From Stictocephala bisonia (Eukaryota; Arthropoda; Insecta; Hemiptera; Membracidae), in assembly GCA_035578905.1 (NCBI GenBank), contig JAQJVL010000694.1, positions 1 to 64,000 of the forward strand: DNA of 64,000 bases, read 5' to 3'. The notes beneath the pieces are model-generated. The model saw only the letters and a list, made by a program, of their open reading frames with translations. It did not search any database and was not told where the DNA came from. Below, piece by piece: positions 23,255 to 32,183 of this stretch (position 1 is its first letter; every line of letters starts with the position of its first letter). Made by a program: the position numbers and the translations under genes.

Positions 23255-23560
23255 ACTCACGAGTTCGCTCGTCAGCACCTAAAAATGGCCAGTGACAAAA
23301 TGAAAGCTCGCTACGACCGGCAAGCCAATTCGACTGGATTCCAGGTGAACGACCTGGTGTGGCTCTACAGTTCCCTCCGGAAAAAGGGGAGATGCCCGAA
23401 ATTTCAACAGGATTGGCAAGGACCTTATCGGGTAGTGACACGAATCAACGATGTGGTATACAGGATTCAAAGACACCCAAGAGGCAAGATGCTTGTGGTC
23501 CACCTTGATCGCCTAGCACCGTACCATGGAGCGGAAGCTGATCGGGACGATCAGCCTTAA
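23255..23560 (+). pseudogene. Ty3/gypsy integrase C-terminus, 5'-truncated copy
   Basis: Homology to the larger copy on the other strand starts abruptly at about 23,255 (CACTCACGAGTTCGCTCG). The 91-codon frame (23,285-23,560) encodes the end of integrase, including the GPY/F-type module GPYRVVTRINDVVYRIQ, and differs from the same part of the 956-residue protein by a single residue (Ser for Pro in WLYSSLRKKG). It ends next to a polypurine tract (AAGGAGGGGGCAG) and then the LTR. Everything upstream of the integrase tail is missing, so it is a truncated insertion or a recombination product. Its near-identity with the neighbouring copy suggests it is young. Confidence 0.9.
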
Positions 23561-23571
23561 GGAGGGGGCAG

Positions 23572-24432
23572 TGTGATATCCGGAGTGGCCTTCTGCCTGG
23601 GAACCGGTGATGCGGAAGTAATGGATGGGTCGCTGACCATCTGCCCTGCTTGTTTACAACCTTTGGGGCACAATGGCTTACGCATGAACGCCCCTTACCT
23701 CTTCAATGGACTTCTAGAAGGTTCTAGGTTGACGAGCCAGCTCTGTCATGGAACTTCGGGCGCAGGGGAATTCAAGAAGCTTCTAGATGGAGACCTGCAG
23801 GTGATATATACGGCCCGGATACCAGCGCTAGTCAGTCAGTGAGTCTAGAGCCTACAGCCCGGGTGTTTGCAGCGACAGTGAGCGAGTTCTACAGTGCGAG
23901 TGAAGTGTCCGAGTATAGTGAAGTGGTCTACGGAGAAGTTACCGGTGAGTGGTTCGTTGTGGGGATCAACGAATGAGCAGTGCGGTACTTGTGGACGACT
24001 TCTGAAGGGACACTGAAGAAACTGTGAGTGAACTGTTAGCATTGGACTGTAGGTAGTAGGGAATCTAGTAAAGTCACTTTATAGTTAGTAATTGTAAATA
24101 ATAGTAGAGAATCTAGGAAAGCCACTTTATAGAGCTAGGAATTGTAATTAAAAGAAAGGAATTTAGTAACGTCACTTTGCAATTAGTAGTTGTAATTTTT
24201 GATGCCATCTAAGATAGTAAATATAAATTAGTTTAACTGTAAAAGTAGGCCTAATAGTAAATTGTACTTTTCACAATAGTTTTAAAGTTAAGGAAATAAT
24301 CCATTTAATTGTAATAAGTTAATTTTATAGATTTAATAAATTTAGTAATTGTTTAGTATATCGTGTTGCTTATTTGTAAAACCCACATAGTAATTAATTA
24401 TTTATAAATTAGGATATAAAAAAACGTCACAA
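23572..24432 (+). mobile_element. Ty3/gypsy 3' LTR (plus-strand copy)
   Basis: Starts TGTGATATCCGG right after the polypurine tract and ends AAAAACGTCACA (861 bp, TG...CA). Matches the LTR at 28,611-29,484 inverted. An AATAAA lies at 24,335-24,340. The length difference from the other LTR (13 bp) is almost entirely a TCAG tetranucleotide: two units here, five there. Confidence 0.92.
23805..23836 (+). promoter_or_regulatory. LTR core promoter: TATA box and initiator
   Basis: TATATA at 23,805-23,810 precedes an arthropod-type initiator TCAGT at 23,832-23,836 by the usual ~28 bp. The initiator lies within the TCAG tetranucleotide whose copy number differs between LTRs. Confidence 0.6.
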
Positions 24433-24447
24433 TATGTATATATGACT

Positions 24448-24830
24448 ATTAGACACCCCTGCATGCGTCGCGTACCAACCCCGACGACTCTAGCTGCGGT
24501 CGATACAACTCAGCCTTCAGTATTAGCATGTAACTTTGATTACAAATAATAGTACAATATCTGTATAACATAAAATCACAATATTACATTTATTTATAGT
24601 TTTTACTAACACTTCTTGCTTTGTTACCTACTTATTAGTATGGGATATTACTTAGACTAATTCAATCGTGTTTATTTCAACTGTTTTTGTTTGACAGCTG
24701 ATGATTAAACTCTCTGCATCAATAGAGTATCGTCAAATATACAAATTATACACGTTTATTTATTTACAAAACAGCTGTTATTAATTTATTAAAATCAACC
24801 CAATATTATTCTTATGGAAGATTGAACGTT
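24448..24830 (+). repeat. Dispersed repeat family A, copy 1
   Basis: Begins near CACCCCTGCATGCGTCGCGT and runs through CTAGCTGCGGTCGATACAAC, CAGTATTAGCATGTAACTTT and TTACAAATAATAGTACAATA. Copy 2 (30,098-31,195) is highly similar and in the same orientation; copy 3 (35,850-36,250) is divergent. No coding capacity; class unknown. It abuts the gypsy LTR. Confidence 0.75.
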
Positions 24831-25364
24831 AGAATGCAAAGTAATGTTTATTGAACATAAGATATGTAGTTCTACCGATAATTGTTGATTTATCAAATTA
24901 AAAATCCAACATCAATCAGTAGTAAATTAGATAATGAAAAACTGTTGCTACTTCAGTAATTGGTGATTAGCTAATGACACTCTTAATATCTGAGAATAAT
25001 GTTCTAATTAAGGAACAGTCAAACTCATGTCGGCTTAACTTAGTTACTAAAGAGTAATTGAATTCGCTAAATGTTTCTCCCTGTATTAAACTAAGTTAAC
25101 AAATTAACTTAATTATTTTCTGATTATACTTATTAAAGAATATTCTATAACATTGAAAAACATATTTTTTCAAGTATGGAATAATGTATATTTTGTACAA
25201 ATGATTTATATTTTTTAACTCTATTAATGTTAAGTATGTTAATGCACATGTAATGTTAAAAAGTTTAATGCACTTTTTTATTGTATACATGACAATCTAA
25301 TTTGTCCTAAAATAAATAAAAATGAAAAGCTACAGAAATATCATTCTTCTCTGACACTTCTCAC
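24831..25364. other. Nothing recognised
   Basis: AT-rich sequence between repeat family A and the truncated LTR. Confidence 0.4.
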
Positions 25365-25593
25365 CTGCAGGTCTCCATCTAGAAGCTTCTTGAATTCCCC
25401 TGCGCCCGAAGTTCCATGACAGAGCTGGCTCGTCAACCTAGAACCTTCTAAAAGTCCATTGAAGAGGTAAGGGGCGTTCATGCGTAAGCCATTGTGCCCC
25501 AAAGGTTGTAAACAAGCAGGGCAGATGGTCAGCGACCCATCCATTACTTCCGCATCACCGGTTCCCAGGCAGAAGGCCACTCCGGATATCACA
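25365..25593 (-). mobile_element. Truncated 3' LTR
   Basis: Begins TGTGATATCCGG at 25,593 (minus strand) and follows the complete LTR up to GACCTGCAGGTGA, then diverges (AGAAGTGTCAGAGAAG). The TATA/initiator region and the remainder are missing. Confidence 0.88.
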
Positions 25594-25604
25594 CTGCCCC
25601 CTCC

Positions 25605-28475
25605 TTAAGGCTGATCGTCCCGATCAGCTTCCGCTCCATGGTACGGTGCTAGGCGATCAAGGTGGACCACAAGCATCTTGCCTCTTGGGTGTCTTTGAAT
25701 CCTGTATACCACATCGTTGATTCGTGTCACTACCCGATAAGGTCCTTGCCAATCCTGTTGAAATTTCGGGCATCTCCCCTTTTTCCGGAGGGGACTGTAG
25801 AGCCACACCAGGTCGTTCACCTGGAATCCAGTCGAATTGGCTTGCCGGTCGTAGCGAGCTTTCATTTTGTCACTGGCCATTTTTAGGTGCTGACGAGCGA
25901 ACTCGTGAGTGTCGTGTAGGTAGTCGACGAGCTCGCAGGCGTAGTCCGTTGCGGGCTGCTTTGCGTCAGGTAGCAGGCCGAACATGAGGTCACTAGGCAG
26001 CCGCAGCTCCCTTCCGAAGATCATCCTCGCTGGGGTGAAACCCGTAGTATCGTGGACCGAAGATCTGTACGCCAGGAGGAAAATGGGCACCTTCCGATCC
26101 CAATCCCACTGATTGGTGGACACAACTTTCCTGAGGTGTCCAACGAGTGTCTTTATGTATCTCTCGACCATCCCATTAGATTGCGGATGAAGCGCAGTGG
26201 TCCGTGTCTTGTGCACTCCGAGACGCTGAAGCACCTCCTTCATCAACAAGGATCCGAAGTTCGTCCCTTGGTCGCTGTGCAGCTCACGTGGCACTCCATA
26301 CCGGCAGATGAATTCATTCACCAAGCACCCAGCCACTGTTGCTGCTTCTTGATTTGGTATGGCGTATACTTCTGGCCATTTCGTAAAGTAGTCCATGACC
26401 ACCAGGAGATATTTATTTCCTGCATCTGACATGGGAAATGGACCGGCGATGTCGATGGCGATCCTCTCGAAGGGTGCCCCAACGTTGTACTGTTGCATTC
26501 TGCCTCGACTTCTTGTTTGTGGCCCTCGGCTTCCAGTACAGACATCACATTGGCGGCACCACTTCTCTACATCAGCCCTCAGGTTCAACCAGTAGAACCG
26601 CTGACGTAGCTTGTCCACCGTTCTGTTGACACCTAATTGCCCGCCAGATGCTCCATTGTGGATCTCCTCCAGCACTTCCTTTCTTTTATTTCTGGGGAGC
26701 ACAATCTGTTCAATCTGCTTCCTACCATTAGGGGCCTCCCAGATTCTTATAAGCACTCCGTTCTTAACCTTCATTGAGTCCCACTGTGCCCAGTAGCTCT
26801 TATACACATGGTTCCTAGCTGCAATGTCCTCCCAGCTAGGACGAGCCCCCGATTCCTTCTCCCGCAGCAGTGGTCCAACCTCACTGTCCTCAAGCTGCTC
26901 TTTACGGAGTTCCTCCGGCTCCCATCCACTAGCTGACTCCAAAGAGACACAACGCACTTCCACGGACGGATTCCTTTCTTCTACCTTGGAGAAGTGCTTA
27001 CAACCCTCTGGGCAAGGTCGGTGAGACAGGGCGTCGGCATTGGAATGGTTTCTCCCTCGTCGGTGTTCAGAGGTGAAGTTGTATTCTTGAAGACGCTGGG
27101 TTGACAGTTGTCCCTTCCCATCAACCCTTTTTAGTTTTCCCTGCCTCTGCCCCCGAGAGGCTTTACTCGGGCATTTACTTCGGTAATGGCCTAACTCTTC
27201 ACACCCACAACAGCGAATCTCCTTCTTCCGGTCCCTCAGGGCATCAAGCACTTTCCTCACGATGTCTTCTATCTTCATAGGTTCTTCTTCCTCTGCGTAG
27301 ACTCTTCGCAGACGTGCCTGGCCCCGGACGGATTGCTTTACGGCCTCAAACTCTAAGGCTTGCGTCAGGGCCTCGTTTAAAGTGTTAGGCCGGGCCAACT
27401 TTACAGCCTGCTGCGTCTCAGCATCCCGCAGCCCATCGAGGAACCTTTCAATGGATAGGCTCTCGTAGACAGCTTCGTCCACTGTGGGATAAGCGCCCCT
27501 CACTAATCGTGCGATGTCAGCTTCGAATTCTTTAAGACTCTCATTGGACTTCTGGTGACGACTCCTGAGCTGAGATCTGTAGACCAGTTCCACGTGTTTA
27601 TGTCCGAACCGCATTTCCAACCGTCTAATCAAATCTTTGTAATTCTGTCGCTCAGCAGGTGGAACGGTTTGCAGTAAGCTCAGAGCTTCTCCATGAAGTG
27701 AAAGGCACAACATGGACGCCTTCGCTGATGATGGCCAATTGTAGACAGCAGCGGCAGTCTCAAACAAAGTAATAAAATCTTCCCAGGACATCTTTCCGTC
27801 GAAGGTTGGCAAACTTGCGTTATTTACGGGTGGACACACACTGGGCCGAGGTTCCAGGCGGGGCGGTTGCTGTCCACTTCCTGAGATCCCAGGTGGTTCG
27901 TTGCAGGTTATTGACTCCTTCCTCCCCTGAACCATTTCTTCTAAAACCCTAATCCTATCACCTAATTGCTTCGAACAGTCATCTAATTGTTTTTTAAATT
28001 CGTCTTCAACTTTGCAAATTTTATAATTAAATTCTGTAGCTAACTCTTCCTTCAAGGTTTTACAATTACTATTTAGTTTTTCGGTTAAGTCATCTTTCAC
28101 TTCTTTTAAGTCACTATGTAATTTCTCTGCATTTCCTTTTAAGTCATTTTGTAATTTATGTAATTTCTCTGCATTTCCTTTTAAGTCATTTTGTAATTTC
28201 TCGACATTTCCTTTTACGTCACTTTGTAATTCCTCTGCATTTCTTTTTAAGTCACTTTGTAATTTCTCGACATTTCTGGTAATCATAGACTTAAGTGAAC
28301 TAGCTTCAGTTTCAAAAAGGAATGTTTCTGGATCATCCCCTGCTTCTAGCATTGCCTGCTTAAGTCTACTTACTAAAACTGATTTTGTTCCAGTATGATC
28401 TATGTCCCTTTCTTCTAACTCCCGCTTTAAATCAGCCACTTTTAAGTCTACTAACTTAACTCCACTAGATGCCAT
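25605..28475 (-). CDS. Ty3/gypsy Gag-integrase fusion, 956 aa
   Basis: An uninterrupted frame. Residues 6-42 resemble a SAP-type DNA-binding motif (LKVADLKRELEERDIDHTGT). Residues 60-190 are a coiled coil with tandem LQ(S/N)DLKGNAEKL repeats. Residues 225-385 are a retrotransposon Gag capsid region (WEDFITLFETAA, RFLDGLR). A CCHC knuckle follows (CCGCEELGHYRSKC, 422-435). At about residue 460 the sequence jumps to the end of RNase H (LQEYNFTSEHRRGRNHSNAD), so protease, RT and most of RNase H are absent while frame is kept. Integrase follows: zinc finger H606/Q613/C643/C646, with Gln where His is expected, then core D675, D735, E771 (exact D-D-35-E), and a GPY/F-like tail. The start was chosen as the first ATG after the primer binding site. 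The fusion could make Gag but no reverse transcriptase. Confidence 0.92.
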   Translation of the reverse strand: MASSGVKLVDLKVADLKRELEERDIDHTGTKSVLVSRLKQAMLEAGDDPETFLFETEASSLKSMITRNVEKLQSDLKRNAEELQSDVKGNVEKLQNDLKGNAEKLHKLQNDLKGNAEKLHSDLKEVKDDLTEKLNSNCKTLKEELATEFNYKICKVEDEFKKQLDDCSKQLGDRIRVLEEMVQGRKESITCNEPPGISGSGQQPPRLEPRPSVCPPVNNASLPTFDGKMSWEDFITLFETAAAVYNWPSSAKASMLCLSLHGEALSLLQTVPPAERQNYKDLIRRLEMRFGHKHVELVYRSQLRSRHQKSNESLKEFEADIARLVRGAYPTVDEAVYESLSIERFLDGLRDAETQQAVKLARPNTLNEALTQALEFEAVKQSVRGQARLRRVYAEEEEPMKIEDIVRKVLDALRDRKKEIRCCGCEELGHYRSKCPSKASRGQRQGKLKRVDGKGQLSTQRLQEYNFTSEHRRGRNHSNADALSHRPCPEGCKHFSKVEERNPSVEVRCVSLESASGWEPEELRKEQLEDSEVGPLLREKESGARPSWEDIAARNHVYKSYWAQWDSMKVKNGVLIRIWEAPNGRKQIEQIVLPRNKRKEVLEEIHNGASGGQLGVNRTVDKLRQRFYWLNLRADVEKWCRQCDVCTGSRGPQTRSRGRMQQYNVGAPFERIAIDIAGPFPMSDAGNKYLLVVMDYFTKWPEVYAIPNQEAATVAGCLVNEFICRYGVPRELHSDQGTNFGSLLMKEVLQRLGVHKTRTTALHPQSNGMVERYIKTLVGHLRKVVSTNQWDWDRKVPIFLLAYRSSVHDTTGFTPARMIFGRELRLPSDLMFGLLPDAKQPATDYACELVDYLHDTHEFARQHLKMASDKMKARYDRQANSTGFQVNDLVWLYSPLRKKGRCPKFQQDWQGPYRVVTRINDVVYRIQRHPRGKMLVVHLDRLAPYHGAEADRDDQP

Positions 28476-28592
28476 CGATCTTTTGCAAAACTACGTCTGA
28501 ACAATTTAGAATTACAGTAATTGAATTCAATAAACAGCTTAACAATAACTATCAATAAATAAAAATATTAAACGTGTTGCTCAACAAATCTA

Positions 28593-28609
28593 TCCCACTT
28601 CTGACACCA
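28593..28609 (-). other. Retrotransposon primer binding site
   Basis: On the minus strand TGGTGTCAGAAGTGGGA follows the LTR end (...GTCACA) after one spacer base. TGG start and LTR-adjacent position are typical of Ty3/gypsy tRNA primer sites. I did not identify the tRNA. Confidence 0.75.
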
Positions 28610-28610
28610 G

Positions 28611-29484
28611 TGTGACGTTTTTTTATACGTCCTAATTTATAAATAATTAATCACTATGTGGGTTTTACAAATAAGCAACACGATATACTAAACAATTATT
28701 AAATTTATTAAATCTATAAAATTAACTTATTACAATTAAATGGATTATTTCCTTAACTTTAAAACTATTGTGAAAAGTACAATTTACTATTAGGCCTACT
28801 TTTACAGTTAAACTAATTTATATTTACTATCTTAGATGGCATCAATAATTACAACTACTAATTGCAAAGTGACGTTACTAAATTCCTTTCTTTTAATTAC
28901 AATTCCTAGCTCTATAAAGTGGCTTTCCTAGATTCTCTACTATTATTTACAATTACTAACTATAAAGTGACTTTACTAGATTCCCTACTACCTACAGTCC
29001 AATGCTAACAGTTCACTCACAGTTTCTTCAGTGTCCCTTCAGAAGTCGTCCACAAGTACCGCACTGCTCCTTAGTTGATCCCCACAACGAACCACTCACC
29101 GGTAACTTCTCCGTAGACCACTTCACTATACTCGGACACTTCACTCGCACTGTAGAACTCGCTCACTGTCACTGCAAACACCCGGGCTGTAGGCTCTAGA
29201 CTCACTGACTGACTGACTGACTGACTAGCGCTGGTATCCGGGCCGTATATATCACCTGCAGGTCTCCATCTAGAAGCTTCTTGAATTCCCCTGCGCCCGA
29301 AGTTCCATGACAGAGCTGGCTCGTCAACCTAGAACCTTCTAAAAGTCCATTGAAGAGGTAAGGGGCGTTCATGCGTAAGCCATTGTGCCCCAAAGGTTGT
29401 AAACAAGCAGGGCAGATGGTCAGCGACCCATCCATTACTTCCGCATCACCGGTTCCCAGGCAGAAGGCCACTCCGGATATCACA
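28611..29484 (-). mobile_element. Ty3/gypsy 5' LTR, complete
   Basis: 874 bp on the minus strand, starting TGTGATATCC (29,484) and ending ACGTCACA (28,611). It carries the TATATA and TCAGT core promoter near 29,250-29,215, here with five TCAG units. AATAAA is present near its 3' end. Confidence 0.92.
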
Positions 29485-30097
29485 ATATACAAGGCAAATA
29501 CCACTAACTCACCCATTCATCACTGTAACTAAAAAAAGTACTAAGCCTACGAGGCTGAACTTTTATCAAAGTTTCATGTTGTAGATGTACAATAAGAAGG
29601 GATTTTGAAAAATGTTTAGTAAATCGGAAATGGAAGCCCTGTTAGTGTCAAACATTTTACATGCCAAAAACAGAGTTTCTCTAATTGAACTGTAGCGGCT
29701 AAATGAACAGTTCTACAGCAAAACTAACACGATTTTCTGTGCCTGATTTGAGACGATCCACAACTTTGGCCTTATGACTTTTTTTCTCTATCTCACCTCC
29801 TTCATCCTTAGGTAGATTAGGTAGAATTTATTTGTGCGTGTTAATTAAATTCGTTAATTTACGGCCTCTTAGAGTAGCCTTACAGATTGCTCTAGACCAT
29901 GAAACATTGTTATCTAGGAGAAAATACTGTATTCAGTGGGAAAATATACAATTTAATCTCAACACATGTATAGCCAGGTCATAGGACATGGCTAGAAACA
30001 TGATATTTCACTGGCCCAGAGTCAAATGCCGTTCTTTGCGCCCTCTAAAAGTAGACTAATAGATTTTTCTCTACTTCTATAGTTAATGATAAATAAA
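29485..30097. other. Nothing recognised
   Basis: Unique-looking AT-rich sequence between the gypsy LTR and repeat family A. Confidence 0.4.
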
Positions 30098-30302
30098 TGA
30101 CTATAAGATACCCCAGCACGCTTCGCGTACCAACTCCGACTCTAGCTGCGGTCGATACAACTCAACCTTCAGTATTAGCATGTAACTTTGATTAAAAATA
30201 ATACAGTACAAGTAAACGTCACACAACAAAAATTTATTACAATATAAGCACAAAATGCACAAATATATTACAATACAAGTACAAAATGCACAACTATTAT
30301 GT

Positions 30303-30342
30303 TGATCGATTTTGGTGAACCACGCTCACCTTCCTCAGACCA
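30303..30342 (-). ncRNA. Hammerhead-ribozyme-like motif, left arm
   Basis: Read on the minus strand: CTGAGGA, an extra A, then a perfect 5-bp stem GGTGA/TCACC around GCGTGGT, then AAAATCGATC. The core GAAA is AAAA here, so this copy is probably inactive even if the other is not. Confidence 0.35.
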
Positions 30343-30415
30343 GAGGAATTCACAAAAGAATGGAAAATGGTGTTCAACAACTCAATTTATAGGCCTATGA
30401 TCGAATATGATATGA

Positions 30416-30622
30416 TTGAATAAAATAGATGAAAATGTAGATATTCTAAAAGTTTGTAAGAAGGGTCGTATTATGAATGCTTGGGAAGAGTTATTTATTT
30501 TTAAAGAAAAATGTAAGGATCGTGATAAATTAATGAATGAACAGGTTAATTTTGATTCCGAAATAGTTTGTAATAATGTATTTTCAGCGAAAAAAAGAAG
30601 AGAAGTAAAAGAAAATAAGAAT
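30416..30622 (+). pseudogene. Penelope-like element, C-terminal fragment
   Basis: The 69-codon frame contains NVDILKVCKKGRIMNAWEEL, then FIFKEKC and LMNEQVNFDS. The pattern I...(L)ILK.C.KG...N..EE..I.K......LN(E/D)Q..F is typical of the segment after the GIY-YIG endonuclease of Penelope-like retroelements, and the minus-strand fragment at 51,812-52,108 shows the same pattern. RT and the endonuclease catalytic residues are absent. It lies between the inverted arms of a foldback insertion with target duplications, so it came in with the element. The ATG is not meaningful as a start. Confidence 0.65.
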
Positions 30623-30739
30623 TAACCAATAATATCACAGCAGCCGCCATTTTGACGATTCCAGCCAATGGGGTCACGTGCTCATAGGCCTATAAATTGA
30701 GTTGTTGAACACCATTTTCCATTCTTTTGTGAAACTCTC

Positions 30740-30782
30740 TGGTCTGAGGAAGATGAGCGTGGTTCACCGAAATCGATCACCA
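30740..30782 (+). ncRNA. Candidate hammerhead-ribozyme-like motif, right arm
   Basis: TGGT, CTGAGGA, one extra A, a 5-bp stem GATGA/TCACC with one A-C mismatch around GCGTGGT, GAAA, a self-complementary ATCGAT, C, then ACCA, which pairs with the leading TGGT as stem I. This matches hammerhead order (CUGANGA, stem II, GAAA, short stem III, cleavage base, stem I). Penelope-like elements are known to carry hammerheads. The extra A after CTGAGGA and the minimal stem III make activity uncertain. Confidence 0.4.
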
Positions 30783-31195
30783 TAATAGTTGTACATTTTG
30801 TACTTTTATTGTAATATATTTGTGCATTTTGTGCTTATATTGTAATAAATTTTGTTGTGTGACGTTTACTTGTACTGTATATGTACCAACACGTATTATG
30901 CTAATTAAAAAACTATTTACAAATAATAGTACAATATCTGTATAGCACAAAATCACAATATTACATTTATTTATAGTCTTTCACACACTTCTTACTTCGT
31001 TACCTACTTATTAGTACGGTATATTACTTAGACTAATTCAAACATGTTCATTTCATTTGTTTTTGTTTGACATCGGAATATTAAACTCTTAATGCATGAA
31101 TAGGGTAATATAAAATATACAAAATATACATGTTTATTTATTTACAAAACAGATGCTAATAATTTTTTATCCCAATATTATTTTTATGGAATAAA

Positions 31196-32150
31196 ATAAT
31201 TTTTGAGGGGCTGTTTGTACCATTTAAGAATGGAATTTAGAAAAATCCTTTCTTATTTAAGATCGGCCTACACAAGAATATTTTAATATGCATAGTTTTT
31301 GCTACAAAATATCATTTTATTTATTATAACATTTTCTCAAAGATATGTATTTCTGCAGAAAAAATACTATGGATGAGTTCATGGGATTATTATTGAACAT
31401 TCCCTCCCACATATATAATTTTATTAGATGTTAATAATAAAAGAAAGGGTGCAGTAGTATGATACAAAAGTTAAGATTTTACAGATAATCATAATGGCCA
31501 GTTGCAGATATCACGAGTGGTAGTGAGAAAGGAAGTTTGTGAAAAGGAAGTCCAGACTACAAAACTGAGTTGGCTACCTCACTGAAAACTGCGACAGATA
31601 ATGTTAACGATATATACACGAATATGGGAGAGAGGTTAACTGTTTAAGACAGTGTGTACATTGCAGTAAGGTTGATCATTGATATGCTAAAACCTAAACT
31701 GACTGATGTTTGAATCTTGTATGTACAGTAATTCAATAAATGTTTAAAAACACTGATAAAACAATTACTGTTAAATATTTTTAAATAAATAAATGAACAT
31801 AAGTGTTGGTTAATGGATGTTTACAAGTGGCAAATAAAGAAAGATGTAAATGATAAATAACATAAACTCCACCTTTTTTGATTATGTTAATAATATTCAA
31901 ATACTAATTTACCTAAAAAATAAATAATTCTATCATTTAAACATAAAAGTACTAATATACAAGGAAATGTGTACCTCCACAGTGTTTGCATTTTTTTTAG
32001 TTACCATCTAAAAATCTTAAGTACCCATTTAAGGTGACAATTTACATTAATATGAGTAATTTGCCCTTTAATAAGATAGTTTATATTTGTACAGTTATTA
32101 TCAAAGCGTTTCATACTCAATTAATTATAAGTTGAAAACATAACACGACT
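31196..32150. other. Nothing recognised
   Basis: AT-rich non-coding sequence. Confidence 0.4.
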
Positions 32151-32183
32151 CTTTGTGAGATAGATGAATCATCACGTGATTAA

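Larger units (their letters stand above)
25365..29484 (-). mobile_element. Ty3/gypsy retrotransposon with internal deletion (minus strand)
   Basis: Read on the minus strand: 5' LTR (29,484-28,611), primer binding site (28,609-28,593), one long frame (28,475-25,605), polypurine tract, then a 3' LTR from 25,593 that stops matching at about 25,365. The 3' LTR therefore retains only the first ~230 bp. Because the far LTR end is lost, no target-site duplication can be assessed. The internal deletion (see the CDS) makes this copy non-autonomous. Confidence 0.92.
30192..30928. mobile_element. Penelope-like foldback element with 12-bp TSD
   Basis: Target duplications TTAAAAATAATA (30,192-30,203) and TTACAAATAATA (30,917-30,928) differ at one base and match the empty site in repeat family A. 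Arms of about 200 bp are inverted: CAGTACAAGTAAACGTCAC leads in at 30,204, and the right side mirrors it at 30,850-30,876 before the tail GCTAATTAAAAAACTATT. Both arms contain a hammerhead-like motif. The ~290-bp centre holds a Penelope-type C-terminal frame. Inverted copies and variable duplications fit Penelope-like elements. Confidence 0.8.
30098..31195 (+). repeat. Dispersed repeat family A, copy 2, split by an insertion
   Basis: The two outer parts (30,098-30,203 and 30,917-31,195) match 24,448-24,830 in order and orientation. The Penelope-like foldback is inserted at the point that reads TTACAAATAATA in copy 1, so copy 1 is effectively the empty site. Confidence 0.85.

Noticed and set aside
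23573..23842. 89-codon frame in the LTR, also seen at 25,341-25,592 and 29,202-29,516
   Set aside because: It lies entirely inside gypsy LTR U3 sequence; it is repeated only because the LTR is repeated.
25662..27024. Plus-strand frames opposite the 956-codon frame
   Set aside because: They are antisense shadows of the Gag-integrase coding sequence.
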